Source of the DNA: a virus
Direction: 5' to 3' (one strand)
Length of the DNA stretch: 64,000 nucleotides
Virus record (IMG/VR): IMGVR_UViG_3300042731_001312
Location: 1 to 64,000 of that record
The notes under the pieces are model-generated. The model saw only the letters and a list, made by a program, of their open reading frames with translations. It ran no database searches and was not told where the DNA came from. This document shows positions 39,101-47,549 of this stretch, piece after piece. Position 1 is the stretch's first letter, and each line of letters begins with the position of its first letter. The position numbers and the translations under genes were made by a program.

Positions 39101-41098
39101 TTCGCTGATACAATATTTAAAGGTTTAAAAGTAATCTTTAAGAATAGAAAAGAGTTTGCTTCTAGTAGCCCTGTTGATTTTGTGAAATCACCTGAGTTCA
39201 ATGGATATAAGTTTAGTATCTTATTAAATGTAAAAACAGCACAAGAGTCTAATGGTATTGAGTACGAAGTTATTCAAAATAAGAAGTTTAAGTTTGTAGT
39301 ATTCTTTATTTCTCTAAGCATTGATGATCTTTGGGCAGATAAGACTCTGACTAGAAAATTATTATATGAGTTAAATCACTCTTTAGTTTGGAATAATGAG
39401 GAACAAACGTTTAAGTATTCTGATATTAAATTAGACGGCTCTTTAGATCTTAATTCTGCAAACCTAACTAATCCTGCAGCACCTGATTATTTAAAGATAC
39501 AGGGCCTGATGCACGCGGACGGTACAGAACCACAATATTTAGAACAGGTAAATAAAAACGTCGATGACGAGTTTGGTAATATATTAGTCGAGATAAACAC
39601 TGCATTTGGACCACAATACTTATTGTTAGAGATTGCTAAAATTGATGGACAAGATGGTATGACTCTAAAGTCACCGCCTAAAGATATTACAAACGGTGAT
39701 GTTAATCCACCAGACGCTGATATTGATAATCTGCCCCACTACTTACAATACAATGCTAAGTATACTTATATCCAAGGGGGTATCAATGCGTACAAAGCAA
39801 TCTTAGACGCATTAACTGCTAAAAACGTAGCAGATATGTTATTAAGAGACCCTGGTAATGTGGAATATACTACTGTGAATCTAGATGGCAGCATTTCTAA
39901 AAATAGATTTATTATTCTGTTCGAAGATGGTGTTGAGATAGTTAAAGAGTCTTATATTGTAACAGTTGAAGATGATGACAAACCTGAATCGTTTAAATTA
40001 TTCTCCGGTAATATAGGCTATAATCTAGATAGAGGCTTAACTTACTATCCGTTTTTAATTAGACATAATGGTGGTTATACAATTGATACTAGACCTGTAG
40101 TAACATTTACTGATGTTTACTCACACATGAAAACTAATACTCTACAGAATAGCGTTAATTCTACTGAGGTCTTGTTAGAAGAACAGATGTATAAGCATTC
40201 GCTTTCTAACGTTGCTGAAATTGAATTAGCGAAAGATTACTATAAGAAATATAATAGATGTGGAGTAGCGTTTAACTTAGGTTTTATTTATGATGGTGGA
40301 AATCATGATGCTAACTGGGGTTATATTAAAAACCACTTCTATAGAAAGGTAAATGAATTTAATACAAGTGGTGTAACTAAATTATCTACATCGACTGATA
40401 AACTACCACTCTACCCATTAATAGGTGAAGTGGCAATTGATAAAAAAGACGTACACGTCTTTAAATCTTCGTGGGATAAAAACTATTATACTAGATCTTT
40501 ATCAGGTGGAGTAAATGAACAAGTACCGGGAACATTTGAGACTAAGGAGGAGAGATCGTATTTAGCCTCTACAATTATGAAAGTAAAAGATAGTTATACT
40601 CTGTTAGATTTTGAAGTCCAGCAAGTGGAATCAGAAGCAGAACAAGACGATATTTTACAGAGCTCAACTAACACAACAGACGTTGTAATGTTTGAGGATG
40701 ATGAAAGAGTTGTATTTGATTTTTATATCGACTTTTCAGTTAATAAAAAATTAAGTACAGACGGCGTATTGTCGGGTATTACAAAATATGTAACTCCTGA
40801 AAATTCTGCTGAAGATAAGACTACTTTAGTAGATGATGCAGCGCTGTATATTGATAAAAATTTGGTTAATATATTTAATTTGAATCAAATTAAACTCTAT
40901 ACTAAGCGTATAAAAGGGGAACCATCTACACTTGAAAGCGTGTCAACGCTAGATGGACTAGATGACAACGGTTTTGTAGCGGATCAGAACTTCTCATTCA
41001 CTGCGCACGAGCAAAAGCCCCTTAATTTTAGATTGATATATAATAAAAGATTAGGTTACTCTTATAGAATTAGACCTATGGTAAAAATAACGTCATAA
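33131..41098 (+). CDS. Giant 2655-residue virion protein with Thr-rich linker and cadherin/Ig-like domains
   Basis: The N-terminal 100 residues form a small domain, followed by a Thr-rich linker at about 101-149. Residues 150-500 contain tandem Ig/cadherin-like sandwiches (GGTDTFQYKVVDSAGNETTG; TETFYYKVEDTEGATSGV; FEITAADGFGGTAVYTLTI). A Cys-containing region follows at 500-1020, then about 1600 residues of mixed fold without recognised domains, which may be the baseplate-attached body. Its size and position between wedge and fibre genes suggest a major fibre or baseplate arm that contacts the host. The ATG follows a late-type box. Confidence 0.6.
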   Translation: MAIVTKQFSTSGYSTAWLAANDAGSVGATSALFFDDADTTNGQSSTTASLLEVGDVIYNDNGAGGLGTAFEGSGLFYINTSDTTIVEINDSGQVLSIQDVTSITSTTTTTIGEEPTTTSTTSTTTETPTTTTTSTTTTTSTTTTTTDGPPIASNFSRSMVNSGNGESVVLDFSDPATGGWSGNAVTDNEDSFAADTLNIYIVSVPGNGTILDDNDNNSNTPLVVNDVLLNTSGQPSIEYIPNTNYSIGGTDTFQYKVVDSAGNETTGTISITVNGPANTAPTTSPITVAINSAENGDSVFFNIRDYVSDDSDAVSTLIYYWCDSNGNNASLITSAGTLPTELYGNLALGTGPNPQLITYTYTGSTLTPNDSSLTETFYYKVEDTEGATSGVQSITINMTPPGNVNPVFNPISETRQVVQYNSVSGNVAQYASDADGHALTYTYTQTSGQGNFTLGQSTGSWTYSSGSWSIAPNTTVNAVFEITAADGFGGTAVYTLTIQVTGVSYISVQRSSFTNTSDNACNQSRSTTTYINVSEATSINNLAIGDSLYSTTALNDKVSASTSSQGWLSIQQDLGGTTGVVVKSVQIDTDGVIQNVINCAVSTGNAWQIKVLYSTDVVDLCNGQYEATLVWQNVIDTGDGPYASLADVVAQGGQLFSNEYYANQYSGAIAPDEACVPPGFYMDGPAFDAEQYYEFTAGAWDGSAQACPQQIMWTTESVTVFYSPNNEMEISAACSSGEDLIQTTLWFRINTEHVIELTDEEARLNYIMQNQVVIFDYQGAASSLDYSKMPSSRVYIAALADNNSTSGYVPTDKFAIWTNDNSSGYTGNYNWQGVDANGTIIDGTASTLLASCSTQFTQPDANGDFCLGLEGNTCDPSSSNNSRENVFYAFYSCIVKFENGVPYWPMYVIDGMHTIAPTSTSYIKEFVDVHGNTPVKIGGDTMLECMTLQHKIFAVNVDDAISILDSIPEYNGDDIRPMSINPVDLGFTSGATIKYGYAECNDCILGDLAPNSFTLDLVDDAEIINRSIPNFDLEKNYELDNVSKPLLRTNPKLSTNAKLVVNSSGKMFLESINATKELSSVEYKKWALQKEGKWSYDLYNFFKTNKTPLDQVYLPKKSFSDFTVHESFAKQIEEDYHYGTTYNYSKLHDEDFRILAPIWLDKHIPSKFVIFRVNDPAALDFDSASNFNNITEILKNSEIIKSFDLTRKSELGTYIRNHVQSESFPRTPINVNFDKNERTAFNGIDMKKGGFTSKGEYLYEDFVKKDQTIIAENNLITGGFERNALACANLINMEFLFNDDAASDYAVNRYFGLYVNDIDSGYGSLESANNGQLKFKVLNSYINDDAKSAIPPFSLIDNTPTLGYAHISDNFYKISPRVLYKPENLEVIVEDSANKIPAEVKLAPTGRSIEMSTSSAAGNDFIKLDVVDTPAVNDRLAIFPSKEQTYRIKFSRYTQNDSFTLGLIVDPNGGYTSINFTLQADLDDSINLLNFIFNAPSGGNIVFEKETDSSIIFYEKKGTLRPMEPMLTPDVNNTTLARIEELQVPYDLANNMFFAVDHLPAGHFNGTSFSSQGTKSEIASALAKAINSIDNGFTAITYDKAEHLYIKTNVIGYKLLQAGVAIPHDNSSDWLTIDEANRDDGNLLRLNIIENATVDLLSNSSIYYFSGGNAAGKSVLVTEDSVSNINAGDYIETRSSGVYNRVVDIVDDIERLPMQYKKVILERINTIDAGEINVFADNLVRLGLFSAFDIHDMNFDFYDTSNSDLKELQWETHGEINYEPEVNNLNDIYPFGDKDNTDYTLDPINYFTGLSDVLAEETADEFDEVIIQSEYDRLQENNLKEYAVTSRVVPTINKWVLKDVTTVREQPYYLNANEAFGRSNFAADLSFPNRDRLGMTHEWFYINNLPTHLIKNQGDNQNPAYRLNESFSYINFMEGFEMTPALFKDVNYNYFDRFFVTEGFETIGDNNYKTFVKTNRQKKYTTVNGGNDMAFADTIFKGLKVIFKNRKEFASSSPVDFVKSPEFNGYKFSILLNVKTAQESNGIEYEVIQNKKFKFVVFFISLSIDDLWADKTLTRKLLYELNHSLVWNNEEQTFKYSDIKLDGSLDLNSANLTNPAAPDYLKIQGLMHADGTEPQYLEQVNKNVDDEFGNILVEINTAFGPQYLLLEIAKIDGQDGMTLKSPPKDITNGDVNPPDADIDNLPHYLQYNAKYTYIQGGINAYKAILDALTAKNVADMLLRDPGNVEYTTVNLDGSISKNRFIILFEDGVEIVKESYIVTVEDDDKPESFKLFSGNIGYNLDRGLTYYPFLIRHNGGYTIDTRPVVTFTDVYSHMKTNTLQNSVNSTEVLLEEQMYKHSLSNVAEIELAKDYYKKYNRCGVAFNLGFIYDGGNHDANWGYIKNHFYRKVNEFNTSGVTKLSTSTDKLPLYPLIGEVAIDKKDVHVFKSSWDKNYYTRSLSGGVNEQVPGTFETKEERSYLASTIMKVKDSYTLLDFEVQQVESEAEQDDILQSSTNTTDVVMFEDDERVVFDFYIDFSVNKKLSTDGVLSGITKYVTPENSAEDKTTLVDDAALYIDKNLVNIFNLNQIKLYTKRIKGEPSTLESVSTLDGLDDNGFVADQNFSFTAHEQKPLNFRLIYNKRLGYSYRIRPMVKITS

Positions 41099-41102
41099 AG
41101 GC

Positions 41103-43049
41103 ATGGCCATTAATATTCAAGAAATACTACATCCTAGTGACTCTAACCAGATTAAGTGGGAAAAGGTTAACTATAACTTTGACCAAATCCTGGCTAATGG
41201 TGGCGGGCCGAAGGGACAAAAAGGCTCGAAAGGGATTCAAGGCGCGGTCGGTCAAACCGGTGCAAAAGGTGAACAAGGGTTTAAAGGTGAAAAGGGTGAA
41301 ACAGGTGCAACTACATCTAGATGGAAAACAATTACAGTTGATGAGAGTCCAGAAGATGGTATTGCAGAATACGTAATCTTAAAACCTAAAGTCTCTACGG
41401 ATAACTATCACCCTGTAATTTTCTTGGGTGACCAAACATTTGATGAACTAGCAGAGCAGGACGGTGAGATCAGATTAAGATCTACCCTGACTATTGGTAG
41501 ACATGCGGTGGAAGGTTTAAGCCCGTCTAATGAACTATTAACTTTATGGCACGGTGAAAGAACCGGCACAACTAATAATATAGCCATTACTTTTTCAACT
41601 TCTGAAGAGACTGATGGTACAACAGATTGGACTAGATTCACATTAGATGAAACATACGGTCTTAATCTAAATACTAATCCAGCTGAAGTTATTGAATTTT
41701 ACGCTGGCCTAGATAAATGGACATTTAACACTAATGTTTCTTTTGATGGTACAGATAGCACATTAAAATTACCTAATACATTTATTGCAGCTAATCTTTT
41801 AGAGGCAGGTATGATTAGGTTCTATGATAATTCTTTTTGGGGTGTAATTGACAACGCAGGTACTTTAGAGTGGAAGCAATTCTGTATGGCTCCATGTGGT
41901 GCTGGTATTGGTGGCTCTGTAAGTATTGTCGAAGAAGGTGATTTAGTTCTAAATCAATTCGGTAATCCATGGGGCAACTCAGTGAATATTGTTGAAGAGG
42001 GTAACTTAGAATTAAATAATACAGGCCAACCTTGGGGTGGTAACACTACTACGACCACGGCTAGCCCATCTCCAGCTCCATATACAATATCTTTTGATGA
42101 TGGTAATATTTTAGGACTTGGTTCTACGGGCGGATCTTTAGAGATTGCATATACAACAGGCCCAGTTGATGGTTTAATTTTATATGATAGTATTGTAACT
42201 ACTCCTAGTTGGGTAACAGTTGATTCATATTTAGAGGGCTCGTTAGATTGTAGCGTAAGTACTAATACGGGTGGTGCTAGATCTGGTGTAATTACAATTA
42301 AACACCCGAATAACATTGGTGTAACAGATACTATTACAATATCACAGAATGCTGCACCAGCGACGACACAGGCTCCTACGACACAGGCTCCTACGACGAC
42401 TGCGGCGCCGGTAACGCTAACCTTATATGATAACGGTTCCGCTACAGCACCTCTAACGTTCTCGTCAACGGTTTCTAGTAAATTAGCAAGCTGGTCAATA
42501 AGTCAATCTGGTTCAGTAACTGTTGGTAATGTTCCTAACTGGCTAACGGTCTCCGTGGCTAACCTGGCTTCAAATGGTGGAACTATAACAATGAATTTAG
42601 CGCAGTCGCCAGTAGATTCAATAGCCACAACACTTACCGTTGAAGATAATTACGGTAATACTGGTACTATTTGGGTACAATATGATGCGGGTGGTAGAGA
42701 AGTTATTACAACGACAACTGACTCTGGTGCAGGTGGAGGTACAGGTGAAACAACGACAACTGACTCCGGCGCAGGTGGAGGTACAGGTGAAACTACGACG
42801 ACTAGCGCACCTACCGGCTCCGGGGGTGGTTCTGGGGAAGGTAGCGGTACTTGTAGGAGTTACACATTAAATAATAATAGTTACAACGCCTCTATTTTAT
42901 ATTCATACTACCACTGTACTAATGGTTACACGACAGTAACCGTAGGACCGTACATGCCTATAACAGTTTGTTCTGAAGGGGCACCAACTTGTACGTCTAA
43001 CTGTAGTGGTGCATCTATTACAGGTGGAACTCAATCATGCATTGGTTAA
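41103..43049 (+). CDS. Collagen-like fibre protein with BACON domains
   Basis: 648 residues. It opens with the attachment-like element shared with 26885 (INIQEILHPSDSNQ, then NYNFDQILANG), then a Gly-X-Y collagen-like stretch at about 37-66. A beta-rich body and a duplicated 19-residue element (SIVEEGDLVLNQFGNPWG and NIVEEGNLELNNTGQPWG) follow. Thr/Pro linkers separate two BACON-like sandwiches (TPSWVTVDSYLEG, then GVITIKHPNN; VPNWLTVSVANLASNGG). The C-terminus is Cys-rich (CRSYTLNNNSYN; CSEGAPTCTSNC). This is a host-binding fibre; BACON domains are carbohydrate or mucin-associated in Bacteroidota. Confidence 0.75.
   Translation: MAINIQEILHPSDSNQIKWEKVNYNFDQILANGGGPKGQKGSKGIQGAVGQTGAKGEQGFKGEKGETGATTSRWKTITVDESPEDGIAEYVILKPKVSTDNYHPVIFLGDQTFDELAEQDGEIRLRSTLTIGRHAVEGLSPSNELLTLWHGERTGTTNNIAITFSTSEETDGTTDWTRFTLDETYGLNLNTNPAEVIEFYAGLDKWTFNTNVSFDGTDSTLKLPNTFIAANLLEAGMIRFYDNSFWGVIDNAGTLEWKQFCMAPCGAGIGGSVSIVEEGDLVLNQFGNPWGNSVNIVEEGNLELNNTGQPWGGNTTTTTASPSPAPYTISFDDGNILGLGSTGGSLEIAYTTGPVDGLILYDSIVTTPSWVTVDSYLEGSLDCSVSTNTGGARSGVITIKHPNNIGVTDTITISQNAAPATTQAPTTQAPTTTAAPVTLTLYDNGSATAPLTFSSTVSSKLASWSISQSGSVTVGNVPNWLTVSVANLASNGGTITMNLAQSPVDSIATTLTVEDNYGNTGTIWVQYDAGGREVITTTTDSGAGGGTGETTTTDSGAGGGTGETTTTSAPTGSGGGSGEGSGTCRSYTLNNNSYNASILYSYYHCTNGYTTVTVGPYMPITVCSEGAPTCTSNCSGASITGGTQSCIG
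42708..42791 (+). repeat. 42-bp tandem repeat, two copies
   Basis: Two near-identical 42-bp units encode Thr-rich plus Gly-rich linker (TTTTDSGAGGGTGE twice), with a partial third start after 42791. Copies differ at a few third positions. Such linkers can change length by recombination between copies. Confidence 0.85.
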
Positions 43050-43060
43050 TATTGTAAATT

Positions 43061-43867
43061 ATGAAAGATAAAATAAAAAATATACTCTCGAATAGGACTC
43101 TAGTAACATTTATCGCTGGAGCTCTTTTCGTATTGCTATTTCTTAAACAGTGTAATCAAATATCTGAATTAAAACAAGATGTAAAATACGCACAAGAAGA
43201 CGCTGGTATTGCACTAAGTAATTTTAGAGCAGCCCAAGATTCTATTAAGATATTAGTTGATAAGAACGGTAATCAATTGGCTCAAATTAGATCTTTTACT
43301 ATTGATTTAGATGATAAGAAGAATCAACTAATCAGCATGACTAATAAGTATAAGAAGGCTCTTAAATTAAACGATGAGCTTGAAGGAGTTAACGCTTTAA
43401 TCTCAGCTGAGCTTGCGTTAAAAGATAGCCTATTAGCAGAAGCAACTATAACTAGAATAGACTCTACTACAGCAAAAGTTAACTTTAGTTCATTTGATGA
43501 TTTCGGCAATGGTAATACTAGATCTTTAACAGGGTCAAGCTTGATTAAATATAATTACGGTAATTTTCAAGTTACTGACAGTAAGTTTGAAATTAGAAAT
43601 ACCCTAAGCCTATTAGCTGCTATTGAAAATGTAGATGGTAGTGATGTACTAAAATTATCAACATCATATCCTGGTTTAGAGATTAGAGATATTGAAAATT
43701 TAAATCTAATTAATACTAGATTAAATAGAAAAATAGAGAAAAAAGCAGGCTGGTCAATTGGTATTGGTGTGGGTTATGGTATTAACCTTAATAATAACCA
43801 AGTGATTAGCACCGGACCAAGTATTGGCTTAGGCTTATACTGGTCTCCAAAATTCTTAAGATTTTAA
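43061..43867 (+). CDS. Membrane-anchored coiled-coil protein, spanin-like candidate
   Basis: 268 residues. An N-terminal transmembrane helix (LVTFIAGALFVLLFLKQC) is preceded by positive charges, then a periplasmic-type coiled coil at about 32-135, then a beta-rich region. The last 40 residues (GWSIGIGVGYGINLNNNQ; GPSIGLGLYWSPKFLRF) look like outer-membrane beta strands with a C-terminal Phe. One protein reaching from inner to outer membrane would fit a unimolecular spanin; virion or defence roles are alternatives. No sequence family recognised. Confidence 0.5.
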   Translation: MKDKIKNILSNRTLVTFIAGALFVLLFLKQCNQISELKQDVKYAQEDAGIALSNFRAAQDSIKILVDKNGNQLAQIRSFTIDLDDKKNQLISMTNKYKKALKLNDELEGVNALISAELALKDSLLAEATITRIDSTTAKVNFSSFDDFGNGNTRSLTGSSLIKYNYGNFQVTDSKFEIRNTLSLLAAIENVDGSDVLKLSTSYPGLEIRDIENLNLINTRLNRKIEKKAGWSIGIGVGYGINLNNNQVISTGPSIGLGLYWSPKFLRF

Positions 43868-43870
43868 AAC

Positions 43871-45940
43871 ATGGCTGAATCATCAAGATATTTCAGAATA
43901 GACCAAGACATTCTACTTGAGTTTATCTACCACGATCAGGCAGATCCTGAAAAGTATCGTATTGAGGTAGATGATAATGGTAGTGAGGTAATGTTCTTAG
44001 ATGTGGAACAGGGTAATCCCTTTGGGACTAGACACCTGATTCATGAGCTAGGTAGTGCAGTTGTCAACTTTGATGTAACTGAAATTTCTGGTTATCTTGC
44101 GGTTGAAAACTTTGCTGCTAGAACTCTACTACTACAAAACGGTAAGACCTATAAATTTGATCTAAGTGCGCTGGCTAATCCGGCTGACTTTTCGATCAGC
44201 GGTAGTTTAGGTATATACTCGTACTCTGCTACAACTCAAATTGGAGAATTTACTCCTAACACAAACGGTACTGTAGATTATTCTTACCCTGGTTTAATAG
44301 GCGGTAAGATTACGGTTGATACTAGAGCTAACCCTCTATTTGCGTCACCTGACGAAGCAACAGGAAATGATATAAACCAGACTATTGGTAGATACCATGC
44401 TGTTAATGTTCCAGGTGGGGACAAGACTAAATATGCTCTATTAGGGTATGATTCTACCGGTAATTATGAAATGCATAATTTCATTAATAATTCGTTAGAG
44501 TGGACTGGATCTAGAGAAAACGATATGTTGAATTATCAGCAAGATGCTACTGATAATATTAATTTTATCTTATATGATACTGTAAGACTACACTTAAGAT
44601 CTGGATTTTCTTTTGCTGCTAGAGGTTATGAGGGTTTCTTATTCGAGGTTAGTACTGAGAGAAATAATGCTGTTAAAAACTTTTTAACTCAATTAGTTTA
44701 TCTAAATCAAAGTAACTATGAGTTCTCTAACCCAAGACCATTTATTTTAGGTGAGACTCTTTGGTCTAAATATATTAATATCAAAGTACCTTCAATTGTT
44801 GGTCAAAACCAAGAGTTCTTAGATAGATTCTATGGAGATGGTACATTAGGTGGTAGTGATCTTAATCCATATTCTAACTATAATATTTCTTTTAAACTAT
44901 TAGATCAGTTACAGACTATTAATGGTTATGATTTTGTATATACCGCAGAGGGTAATGATTTTACCGTTGCTAGAGAAGATGAATATGTTGATTTTACAGT
45001 TGTAGTGGAAGATGCTAATGACGGAGATTACTTTAAGATCTACGGAGAGAAGGATAACTCTTTAGCCGGCTTCGAGGGCCACATTCTAAATAGAATACAA
45101 ACTTCTTCAGATGATATTGTAGTTATTTTCGATGTAGATGTTTTTGAGCAAATAGGAACATCTTATGTGAAAACTTCTACTAATACGTTTACCCAATACG
45201 AAGATTTTAGTACTCCTATTACGTTTAGACCTGTGATTCAAAATGCTGGTACTGCTGTTAATTTCTCGATCGACGTAACGATGAGAATTTACAACCAGAC
45301 TGATAATACTCAAATCACTAAACGAGCGTCGCTAATAACACACCAAGCAAATAAGTATGGTAAAAGATTAGCTGCTCTAAAGATTGATAATCCAAATATT
45401 TTAACAGAAGTCTATAATGTTTTACCTAGTTTAACTTCTAATAAAACTATCTCAGGGTTTATCACTGATAATTTACCTAGATCTGTAAAATACGTACCCA
45501 CATTTATTGAGAGGTACAACGTAATTGCATCGGCATCTAAGGTAGAGTTATTAGGCGCAGGAACTAACGAGATGATTAAAGATGTGGAAGAGGTGGATTC
45601 TTCTGGCTTTGTAAATGAAGGAGACTTAAATATTAGTATTCCACCGTTTGCTACATATATTAAATTCGTAATAGGCAAGAAAAGAGGGGATGACTTTGAG
45701 TTAATTTCTTTTGAGAATGCCGAGCTGGTGATTTTAACCTTTAATGATGGTGCAACTAAATTGAAGTTCAACCACGTCTATAACAAAGATATTGATATGG
45801 GTAACGGTGAAGTCTTATTTAAGATTAACGAACAGAACGCTAATACAATTAGAGGCATGAAGTCTAATACATTCTATATCAGTATTGATAATGGTACAGA
45901 TGAGACTATGATTACTAAAGGAAAATTCACTAACGTATAA
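43871..45940 (+). CDS. Virion structural protein, function unknown
   Basis: 689 residues, beta-rich, low Cys. A central part (VNFILYDTVRLHLRSGFSFA-like region near 235-255) and a C-terminal half made of beta strands. The stop overlaps the next start (TAATG). The position between the fibre block and a tube-fold gene suggests a tail or baseplate component. No family recognised. Confidence 0.55.
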   Translation: MAESSRYFRIDQDILLEFIYHDQADPEKYRIEVDDNGSEVMFLDVEQGNPFGTRHLIHELGSAVVNFDVTEISGYLAVENFAARTLLLQNGKTYKFDLSALANPADFSISGSLGIYSYSATTQIGEFTPNTNGTVDYSYPGLIGGKITVDTRANPLFASPDEATGNDINQTIGRYHAVNVPGGDKTKYALLGYDSTGNYEMHNFINNSLEWTGSRENDMLNYQQDATDNINFILYDTVRLHLRSGFSFAARGYEGFLFEVSTERNNAVKNFLTQLVYLNQSNYEFSNPRPFILGETLWSKYINIKVPSIVGQNQEFLDRFYGDGTLGGSDLNPYSNYNISFKLLDQLQTINGYDFVYTAEGNDFTVAREDEYVDFTVVVEDANDGDYFKIYGEKDNSLAGFEGHILNRIQTSSDDIVVIFDVDVFEQIGTSYVKTSTNTFTQYEDFSTPITFRPVIQNAGTAVNFSIDVTMRIYNQTDNTQITKRASLITHQANKYGKRLAALKIDNPNILTEVYNVLPSLTSNKTISGFITDNLPRSVKYVPTFIERYNVIASASKVELLGAGTNEMIKDVEEVDSSGFVNEGDLNISIPPFATYIKFVIGKKRGDDFELISFENAELVILTFNDGATKLKFNHVYNKDIDMGNGEVLFKINEQNANTIRGMKSNTFYISIDNGTDETMITKGKFTNV

Positions 45941-46491
45941 TGATACTCAATAGTAGAAATAATTCATTTGATTTTAGATTTCCAAGAAACTTTATTCCTA
46001 AAGAAGTATCTGAGAAATACAAGAAGTACTTGAACAAAGTGCCTGGTGGACTTTTAGCCGAACCTGTTGATTTTGTCAATTACTCTATCCAGGGTATTAA
46101 CATCCCAGGTGTGGCGTTTGACCCAATTACTCAAGCAGATAATGATGGTACAACAAGATACCATAGAGGTGCAGTGCCAATTCAGAATACAATTACTAGA
46201 GAGTTCACAGTGACTATGCAACTCCTAGATGGTTTTATTAACTACTGGATTATGATGGACACTCTACTTTATTATTATGCAAGGTCTACTAAAGAGCCTT
46301 ACATTGACCCATTTACTCTAAGGATATTAGATGCTGAAGGTAGTTCGGTGGCATATATGGAGTTCAATAAAATTATTATGAATTCTATCAATGAGCTTAA
46401 TCTTAACATGGCAGAGAACGTCGCAGATTTTAGCACGTTTGAATGTACATTTGTATACAATAAGCTCGACCTGAAATTAGAAATAGAATAA
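45940..46491 (+). CDS. Tail-tube-fold protein (gp19/gp54-like)
   Basis: 183 residues, close to T4 tail tube gp19 (163). The pattern SIQGINIPGVAFDP, ITREFTVTMQLLDGFINYW, LRILDAEGSSVAYMEF and DFSTFECTFVYNKLDLKLE has the strand order of tube-fold proteins. It could be the tube protein itself or a tube initiator; copy number cannot be judged from sequence. Confidence 0.55.
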   Translation: MILNSRNNSFDFRFPRNFIPKEVSEKYKKYLNKVPGGLLAEPVDFVNYSIQGINIPGVAFDPITQADNDGTTRYHRGAVPIQNTITREFTVTMQLLDGFINYWIMMDTLLYYYARSTKEPYIDPFTLRILDAEGSSVAYMEFNKIIMNSINELNLNMAENVADFSTFECTFVYNKLDLKLEIE

Positions 46492-46504
46492 AGATATATA
46501 AATC

Positions 46505-46876
46505 ATGAGAACATTTAATGAATATTTAGTAGAGCAAAAGATTACTGAGACTGATATGCAACTCTTACAAGAGGGTTTACAGTCTGAGTGGACTCCTGAA
46601 CTAGAAGAAAAGGTAGATCTAGCTCTAGAACAATTTGTAACACAGTACCTAAACGAAGAGACTGGGCAATTTGATTTAGATAGATTAGAAGAAGATATAA
46701 TTGAAGAGGGTCTACTAGGTTCTATTATTGGTGGTCTAACTGGTTTTGCATTAGGCAAATCAATTGGTAAAATGATCGCTAAGGTTCTCGGTATTCAAAA
46801 AGGTATCTTCTACGATTTATTAACCTCCAGATTAGTCGGTGCTGCCCTAGGCGCTGCAATGGGAAAAAGAATCTAA
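46505..46876 (+). CDS. Small capsid-targeted protein with Gly-rich helical C-terminus
   Basis: 123 residues. It starts RTFNEYLVEQKITE, matching the capsid-targeting-like motif with an L-x-E site. The middle is acidic. The C-terminal half (GLLGSIIGGLTGFALGKSIG; RLVGAALGAAMGKRI) is a Gly/Ala-rich hydrophobic helix pair that could insert into membranes after ejection. A GATATATAAA box sits only 12 bases before the start, too close for a normal leader. Confidence 0.6.
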   Translation: MRTFNEYLVEQKITETDMQLLQEGLQSEWTPELEEKVDLALEQFVTQYLNEETGQFDLDRLEEDIIEEGLLGSIIGGLTGFALGKSIGKMIAKVLGIQKGIFYDLLTSRLVGAALGAAMGKRI

Positions 46877-46877
46877 T

Positions 46878-47549
46878 TTGAATCTCGTCACAGTCGACTT
46901 CTCGCTTAATTCCCCTGGTATTTGTATCTGGCAGTCTGATACAGATGAATATCACTTTGTCTCCTATATTAAAGCAGGTCAAGGTACAAAAGCAGAACAA
47001 AAACACCAAGAAGAAATTTCTACGTTCTCAGACGTAACTCTAGTTCATCAACCCGACTGGAAAGCTAATTTAGGTGATTATGCTAAAAATGAATTGGCTA
47101 AAGTCAGAAGATATATGCAAATGGCAGATCAGATTATTAATCTAATTGTCAGCATTACACAAACTAAGCAAAATTACTATATTGCTTTCGAGGGCTCATC
47201 TTATGGTTCAAAGATGGGTACTAATAATATCATCGACATGGCGGCAGGTGCAGCCATTCTAAAAGAACAGATGATTTCTCAGCTTGACGTCAAAGATCTA
47301 TTGACAGTAGCTCCTACTACAATTAAGAAACATGCTGGAAAGGGTAATATGAATAAAGCTGCTCTATGGAAAGCTTTTATCGATAATGTTTTACAAGATG
47401 AACAACTTGCAAAGTCGTCCCTATTCACTTATTGTCAGAAAGAAATTGGAGAGGTTAAGAAAGTTCCAAAGCCATTTGACGATCTAGTTGATGCCTGGTT
47501 TCTTAATCATTATTTACTAACTCAACTCGAGGGAAATTTGCCAGACTAA
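46878..47549 (+). CDS. RuvC-like Holliday junction resolvase
   Basis: 223 residues. The RNase H/RuvC fold is visible: first strand with Asp7 (VTVDFSLNSPGICIW), Glu105 (IAFEGSSYG), and the acidic pair Asp202/Asp205 in the last helix (PFDDLVDAWFLNHYLL). T4 uses the unrelated gp49 endonuclease VII, so this would be a replacement for resolving branched DNA before packaging. The start is TTG; the only way to include the catalytic first strand is to use it, since the next ATG lies about 70 codons later. Confidence 0.78.
   Translation: MNLVTVDFSLNSPGICIWQSDTDEYHFVSYIKAGQGTKAEQKHQEEISTFSDVTLVHQPDWKANLGDYAKNELAKVRRYMQMADQIINLIVSITQTKQNYYIAFEGSSYGSKMGTNNIIDMAAGAAILKEQMISQLDVKDLLTVAPTTIKKHAGKGNMNKAALWKAFIDNVLQDEQLAKSSLFTYCQKEIGEVKKVPKPFDDLVDAWFLNHYLLTQLEGNLPD

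Noticed and set aside
46493-46502. GATATATAAA box before the 46505 gene
   Set aside because: Only 12 bases separate it from the start codon, so a normal promoter position is unlikely; kept out of the promoter list.
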